A stretch of DNA of 64,000 bases from Kibdelosporangium philippinense (GTDB lineage Bacteria; Actinomycetota; Actinomycetes; Mycobacteriales; Pseudonocardiaceae). Positions 60,050-64,000 of the stretch are shown piece after piece. The translations under genes were made by a program, and so were the position numbers. The DNA is taken from positions 558,001 through 622,000 of the forward strand of contig NZ_JAJVCN010000002.1 of the NCBI RefSeq assembly GCF_021390435.2, given 5' to 3'. Numbering within the stretch: position 1 is the stretch's first letter; each line of letters starts with the position of its first letter. The notes under the pieces are model-generated. The model searched no databases and was not told where the DNA came from. It was given only the letters and a program-made list of their open reading frames with translations.

Positions 60050-60226
60050 GGGACGTGATCGCCCAAGGCGTTGAAGCCGATCTACAGCGCACCTACCGCG
60101 GCCGCTGCGAAGGAACGCTTCGCCGAGTTCGCTGAGGCCTGAGGCGCCCGCCATCCGGCGATCATCCGATTGTGGGACAACGCGTGGGCCGAGAGTTCGT
60201 GCCGTTCCTGGCGTTCACCCCGGAGA
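60050..60226 (+). pseudogene. IS256/Mutator-family transposase fragment
   Basis: Translation gives ALKPIYSAPTAAAAKERF, AEFAEA, a TGA stop, then GARHPAIIRLWDNAWA and, after a frameshift, EFVPFLAFTPE. This order matches the C-terminal part of Mutator-type transposases (…A..RF.eFae.WG..YPAIIrLW..AW.eFvPFLaFp.E). It lacks both ends and has a stop and frameshift, so it is dead. Confidence 0.65.
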
Positions 60227-60364
60227 ACTGGCAGGCACCAAGAGGTTGTGTGGTGGCCGCGACAGTTGGATGGTCTCGCGACTTGATCCCAGCTGTTGTT
60301 CGCGACCAACGGGAACTCGAGTGGTCCAACTACACCACGCTCGACGAATAGGCCCACGCCCGCC

Positions 60365-60532
60365 CTAGGGCGTGTTTCAAATGCCCGATCGCGATAGCCA
60401 GGCCGGATGCGGCCCCTGACGCCACCGCGGCAACGCCCAAAGACAACCAGTATTCGCGGCGTCACCGCGGCGTCGCCAGGAACCACCCCGATCCTGCCTC
60501 TCATCGACCGGGACATTCGAAACACGCCCTAG
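60365..60532. mobile_element. MITE-like element with 19-bp inverted ends
   Basis: CTAGGGCGTGTTTCAAATG (60365-60383) and the complement of 60514-60532 (CTAGGGCGTGTTTCGAATG) differ at one base. The 168-bp unit has no coding potential. The ends resemble those of actinobacterial IS5-type elements with CTAG targets (from memory). Confidence 0.65.
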
Positions 60533-60748
60533 CAGTCCGCGGCCAAACGCTGAGTGGCGCTGCCGTAACGGCCGCATACCTGGAATCACCACCGCGGCCG
60601 CATCCACCCGTCACCCGCGTGCCTAGCCTCTCAAGTCAGTACAACCAACGGGCGATCGGCACGGCGACTCGCAGAGGGTTGACCACAGCCAGCCGCGCCA
60701 GCCCGCCCTACCTATGACAGGACCCAATGCGGTGAAGGCCACCCTCGC

Positions 60749-60972
60749 GGCGTTCAACGCACCTAACTCGGCCCTCACACCCTCGAACACCAAGCAATGC
60801 CCGCAATCCTCACCCGAACGACCGGTCCCAACACAGACAACCCGCCAGGCGCACGGTATTCACAGTCAACGTCCGGTTCCCGGCCCAACCCCGAGCCTCG
60901 GGTTCCTGGCATCGGCGTTCAGCGCGCCAAACTCAGCCCGCACGCCCGCCAACACCAAGCAATGCTTGCACC
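60749..60972. repeat. Diverged direct repeat pair
   Basis: GGCGTTCAACGCACCTAACTCGGCCC... (60749-60806) and GGCGTTCAGCGCGCCAAACTCAGCCC... (60914-60972) share CAACACCAAGCAATGC-type endings (GAACACCAAGCAATGC / CAACACCAAGCAATGC). The first is preceded by the GTGAAGGCCACCCTCGC repeat seen also near 36781. Confidence 0.6.
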
Positions 60973-61337
60973 TACGCGGTGCTTCGTCCGGCTGCGAGGC
61001 GACGACATGGACGAAGGTTGTCCTGGCGATCCGCAGTGAGTCCTCCAAATCGGGTGCATGAGTTACTCCGCGGTCCTGGCCGCACCCGTAGCGACCCACG
61101 CCGGGATTCATTGTCAGCAGCCCGGTCGGCAGAGCGGGGCTTGATCATCACCAGCTGCCACGTGCGGAAGCCACCGCACCGGAGGCGTGCCAGCTACCTG
61201 CGGGAACTTTCCGATGAACCCACCTACTAAGTGGTATTTGGTCACATTCCGCGCTCCTTACCGGAGTTAAAATCGGAATGGCGACTCCGAATCTTCCGAC
61301 TCGGAGGAACCGTCGACTGCCGATCCGGGTGAGGAGC

Positions 61338-61898
61338 ATGACTGAGACCGAAAGGCCGCTGAGGGCCGACGCGCGGCGCAACCGTGCGCGGGTGCTTGAG
61401 GTTGCCCAGCAGGTCTTCGAGACCGAAGGGCTGGCCGTTCCGGTCGACGAGGTCGCGAAGCGGGCCGGAGTTGGCATCGGCACCGTCTACCGGCATTTCC
61501 CCACCAAGGAAGCACTGCTTGAAGCCATCCTGATCAGCCGGGTCGAAGCGCTCATCGCGGACGCGCAAGCGCTTGCGGGCGCGAGTGACCCCGGTGCGGC
61601 CTTCTTCGGTTTCGTTGTCCGGATGGTCCGGCAGGTAGTCGGCAACAAAGCCCTCGGTGAGGCGCTGGTGTCGTCGGGCTTTGATCCCGTCGAGGTCCTG
61701 GGACCAACGCACGCTGTCCTGCGCGCCGCGCAGGATCACTTGCTCGCGCGGGCTCAGGAGGCTGGTGCGGTTCGCAAGGACGTCACCGGCGCCGATGTCA
61801 AAGCGATCATCGTGGGGATCATCGCTGCCGAACGGCACACGGACGATGGCGAGCCGGGCAGGCTTGGCTCGATCATGATCGAGTCCCTGCGGGCCTGA
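61338..61898 (+). CDS. TetR family transcriptional regulator
   Basis: A 186-residue regulator with HTH VLEVAQQVFETEGLAVPVDEVAKRAGVGIGTVYRHFPTKEALL and a C-terminal domain of the AcrR/SbtR-like type. ATG 61338 with GAGGAG upstream is preferred to ATG 61278. Convergent with the TenA-like gene 3 bp away. Target unknown. Confidence 0.88.
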   Translation: MTETERPLRADARRNRARVLEVAQQVFETEGLAVPVDEVAKRAGVGIGTVYRHFPTKEALLEAILISRVEALIADAQALAGASDPGAAFFGFVVRMVRQVVGNKALGEALVSSGFDPVEVLGPTHAVLRAAQDHLLARAQEAGAVRKDVTGADVKAIIVGIIAAERHTDDGEPGRLGSIMIESLRA

Positions 61899-61901
61899 GT
61901 T

Positions 61902-62546
61902 CTACAGATCGGCGAGCGTGTTCCAGAACATCAGCTCGTAGTTCAGCAACATATGTCCATGCCGCCGGGCCTCATTCGGCTGCCAGCCTTGGTCCAAAGC
62001 CGCCTGAATTGCATTCAGTGCATACTGCTCCGGCTCGGGGACGGGCTTGGCGAAGAAGTCGAAGAACGCGCATGCCTGATCGTCGAATCCGTACTGCGCG
62101 CGCAACGAAGAAGCGATCGCCGCGCAGTATTCGCCCCATGCCGCGAAGTTCGCGAACAACGCCAGCAGTGCGTCGACCGGCTCCGCGTTGAGTGCCAAAG
62201 ACGCCACATACGCCGGATATGCCTGGCAGCCCGCCAGCGGCACGTAGCCGTCGAGATCCGCTCCGGATGCCTCGGCCAGTGGGACAAGCAGGTCCAGCGC
62301 TAGGCTCTCGCCACCGGCAAGGAAGCTGAAGAACTGCCTGGCGGATTGTTCCTGCGCGCGAGCGGCCAAAGTCAGGAACGCCCGCCAGTCACTGGCGATT
62401 ATGTGCCGTTCTTCACCGGCCAGCGCCGCGATGGCTGACACTGGGGCTCGTCCGTCCGCAACCATTGGTAGTAGACGGTTTGCTCCCGGCAAAGGGGTGA
62501 GTTCTGCTTGTGTCTGACTCAACACCGCACGGGCTGAGGTTGTCAT
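61902..62546 (-). CDS. TenA/PqqC-like haem-oxygenase-fold protein
   Basis: A 214-residue all-helical protein of the TenA (thiaminase II) superfamily: residues HIIASDWRAFLTLAARAQ, FFSFLAGGESLALDLLVPLAEASGADL and GCQAYPAYVASLAL give the usual helix pattern. The nucleophilic Cys of true thiaminases (late C near residue 135) is not clearly placed; C is present in AGCQAYP and EYCAAIA. May take part in thiamine salvage; a nearby NCS1 transporter is compatible. ATG 62546. Confidence 0.7.
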   Translation of the reverse strand: MTTSARAVLSQTQAELTPLPGANRLLPMVADGRAPVSAIAALAGEERHIIASDWRAFLTLAARAQEQSARQFFSFLAGGESLALDLLVPLAEASGADLDGYVPLAGCQAYPAYVASLALNAEPVDALLALFANFAAWGEYCAAIASSLRAQYGFDDQACAFFDFFAKPVPEPEQYALNAIQAALDQGWQPNEARRHGHMLLNYELMFWNTLADL

Positions 62547-62657
62547 TGCCCAAACGTTACGGGACCGACGCATGGCGAACGTCACCTTCACAGTCGAATC
62601 ACTATTAGGTTCACCGCACGTCTCAACCGCATGAGAGCAGGAGGGGTACACGGGGCC

Positions 62658-62882
62658 ATGGAGTACCTACCGGACTTGGTCGCCGCTCAGTGTGAGCGCG
62701 CGTGGAAGTCCGAGATGGCTTACGAGCGTCTCGCCGATCAAGCGGGCATCGGTGCCGAGCACGCCAGCCATCTGTTGCGGTTCGCGGTGCAGCGCATCGC
62801 GGAAGGCACCGCGACCACGGTCGACCCATACGCCCTTGCCGCCGAGTGGATCAGGGCATCCCACACTCGCGCCCGGCCATGA
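62658..62882 (+). CDS. Small conserved hypothetical protein
   Basis: A 74-residue ORF, MEYLPDLVAAQCERAWKSEM onward, with an HTH-like helical pattern (MAYERLADQAGIGAEHASHLLRFAVQRIAEG). An in-frame start at 62631 is possible. Divergent from the TenA-like gene. No family recognised, but composition and codon bias look coding. Confidence 0.55.
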   Translation: MEYLPDLVAAQCERAWKSEMAYERLADQAGIGAEHASHLLRFAVQRIAEGTATTVDPYALAAEWIRASHTRARP

Positions 62883-63097
62883 TCGCCGGGCGCGCCACGC
62901 GACTCCCCCACGCAGTCGGCGCGTCCGCTCCACACCAGCAAGACCCCTAGACATGCTGCTGTTCATGCACGGCCACGCCTGTTACGTTCCGCTTATCGTC
63001 AACGATTGACTGCCGCGGCATTGGTTTGCAGGGGTGACTTGTCGACTCTTTTGGGAGACACCACTGCGTCACCCCACTGGAGCAGGGAGGGGCGCCT

Positions 63098-64000
63098 GTG
63101 GTTGGGGTCGCGCGGGACAGCTGGCAGATCGAGCAAAAAGGCATCGACTGGGTCGGCGAAGCCGAGCGGCACAGCAGCCCACCCAGCCTCTTCTGGCCGT
63201 GGACAGCGGCGAATTTCAGCTTCTTCACCGTGGCTTACGGCGTCTTCGTGGTGGGTCTCGGCCTGAATCCGTGGCAGGGCGCCTTGGCGGTCGTCATCGG
63301 ACTGGCCGTGTCCTATCCCGTCGTCGGCCTCGTCGCGCGGGCGGGAACCTTGGGCGGCGCGCCGACCATGACACTCAGCCGGGCGGCCTTCGGGCATCAC
63401 GGGAACAAATTGCCAACATTCTTCGTCTATTTGTCGTTAGTTGGTTGGGAGACCGTCAGCGTCACGCTGGGTGTTCTGGCTACCCGCACGATCCTCGAAC
63501 GGATCGATCCCGAGCTGAACAACACGCCCATGGTCATTCTCGGCTTCGTGATCACGGCCGGGCTGGTCATGCTGATCGCGATCTACGGCTACGACGTGAT
63601 CCTCCGCGTCCAGAAGTGGATCACGCTGGCCGTCGCCATCGCGGTCGTCGGCTATCTGCTGATCATCATCCCTGAACTCGACTTCTCCACCAGCACCGGA
63701 ACGGGCGGCGTCGCGCTCCTGATCGGCGGCGTCACCCTGGTGATAGCCAACGGAATCGGCTGGACACCAGGCGGAGCCGACTACAGCCGATACACCGCGG
63801 GCTCGGCCAAGTCGGTGATCTGGTGGACGGCGATCGGCGGCGCGACCGCGCCCGCGATCCTGATGTTGTTCGGCGTCCTGCTGACCGCGGGCAATCCACA
63901 GTTGGCCGCGGCTGCGGCAGCCGACCCGATCGGCGCGTTCGCGGTCGCGTTGCCGACGTGGTTCCTGATCCCGTTCCTGCTGGCCACGATCCTCAGCGTG
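63098..64000 (+). CDS. NCS1 family purine/cytosine-type permease (5' part, cut by window end)
   Basis: GTG 63098, 8 bp after GGGAGG, opens a frame of 301 codons to the edge of the window. The N-terminus GIDWVGEAERHSSPPSLFWPWTAANFS and GGAPTMTLSRAAFG are signatures of the nucleobase:cation symporter-1 family, followed by hydrophobic helices and GADYSRYT. Likely transports cytosine, hydroxymethylpyrimidine or a related nucleobase; no TPP-type leader was seen. C-terminal third missing. Confidence 0.9.
   Translation, partial: MVGVARDSWQIEQKGIDWVGEAERHSSPPSLFWPWTAANFSFFTVAYGVFVVGLGLNPWQGALAVVIGLAVSYPVVGLVARAGTLGGAPTMTLSRAAFGHHGNKLPTFFVYLSLVGWETVSVTLGVLATRTILERIDPELNNTPMVILGFVITAGLVMLIAIYGYDVILRVQKWITLAVAIAVVGYLLIIIPELDFSTSTGTGGVALLIGGVTLVIANGIGWTPGGADYSRYTAGSAKSVIWWTAIGGATAPAILMLFGVLLTAGNPQLAAAAAADPIGAFAVALPTWFLIPFLLATILSV

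Larger units (their letters stand above)
59935..61337. other. Gene-poor stretch with decayed mobile elements
   Basis: About 1.4 kb without an intact gene. It contains an IS256-type transposase fragment (about 60050-60226), a MITE-like element (60365-60532) and a diverged direct repeat (60749-60972). ORFs in it are shadows or fragments. Confidence 0.6.

Noticed and set aside
60377..60607. 76-codon minus-strand ORF over the MITE-like element
   Set aside because: It lies within and beyond the inverted repeats and shows no family similarity.
63000..63097. TPP riboswitch upstream of the NCS1 transporter
   Set aside because: No CUGAGA-type core or matching stems could be found by eye.

Overview
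The window is high-GC DNA from an actinomycete, most likely a member of the Pseudonocardiaceae (Amycolatopsis/Kibdelosporangium-like). This placement is inferred from gene content: mycothiol synthase MshD, the orphan regulator GlnR, an RsiG-type c-di-GMP-binding anti-sigma factor, DUF3073, EspG/type VII secretion-like genes and frequent GTG starts with ATGA/GTGA overlaps. No rRNA, tRNA or CRISPR array was found.

Layout. 1-5010: end of a sugar ABC ATPase followed by the tightly overlapped myo-inositol catabolic genes iolC, a Cgl0158-type aldolase, iolB and iolD. 5011-8860: MarR regulator with a divergent flavin reductase, DUF3073, an unknown protein, RsiG and a beta-keto acid cleavage enzyme. 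9161-10740: a graveyard, with an S8 peptidase remnant joined to a response regulator lacking its DNA-binding domain and a histidine kinase lacking its phospho-acceptor region. 10850-18226: methyltransferase, ygfZ, fur, pabC, a GH18 chitinase with a broken N-terminus, pxpC/pxpB and a nitrobindin-like protein. 18417-20406: a secreted peptidoglycan-binding protein split in its signal peptide by a 1350-bp ISAs1-type element with a 10-bp target duplication.

20625-46617 follows, from memory, the order of mycobacterial Rv0814c-Rv0823c: sseC, cysA-type rhodanese, DUF4395, thioredoxin, LmeA-like, glnR, mshD, pst genes, phoU, LCP protein and dus. Three stretches interrupt that order: a lipoprotein plus a 1735-residue SdrD-repeat surface protein with a sortase-like tail and repeat-rich flank (22.5-29.2 kb), an orphan EspG/PPE-like trio (37.2-39.4 kb) and a GGDEF/lipoprotein/hydrolase group (43.3-45.4 kb). 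The pst genes carry a perfect PHO-box upstream.

46.3-49.8 kb is the most unusual part. Three accessory modules (AAA/DUF4143 ATPase, RHH-PIN toxin-antitoxin, HicA-HicB) sit behind the dus gene and are separated by partial copies of the dus 5' region: one 339 bp and almost identical, one about 54 bp and decayed. Four TTCGGCAGA-type repeats at an exact 23-bp period precede the ATPase gene.

49.9-64 kb holds HxlR/F420-type oxidoreductase, macro domain, LigD-like polymerase, WYL regulator, a lysA-like decarboxylase, SRPBCC/TetR with a strong palindromic operator, an intact NarL two-component system, a secreted S9 peptidase, a decayed mobile-element stretch (IS256 remnant, MITE-like element, repeats), then TetR, a TenA-like protein and an NCS1 transporter cut by the window end.
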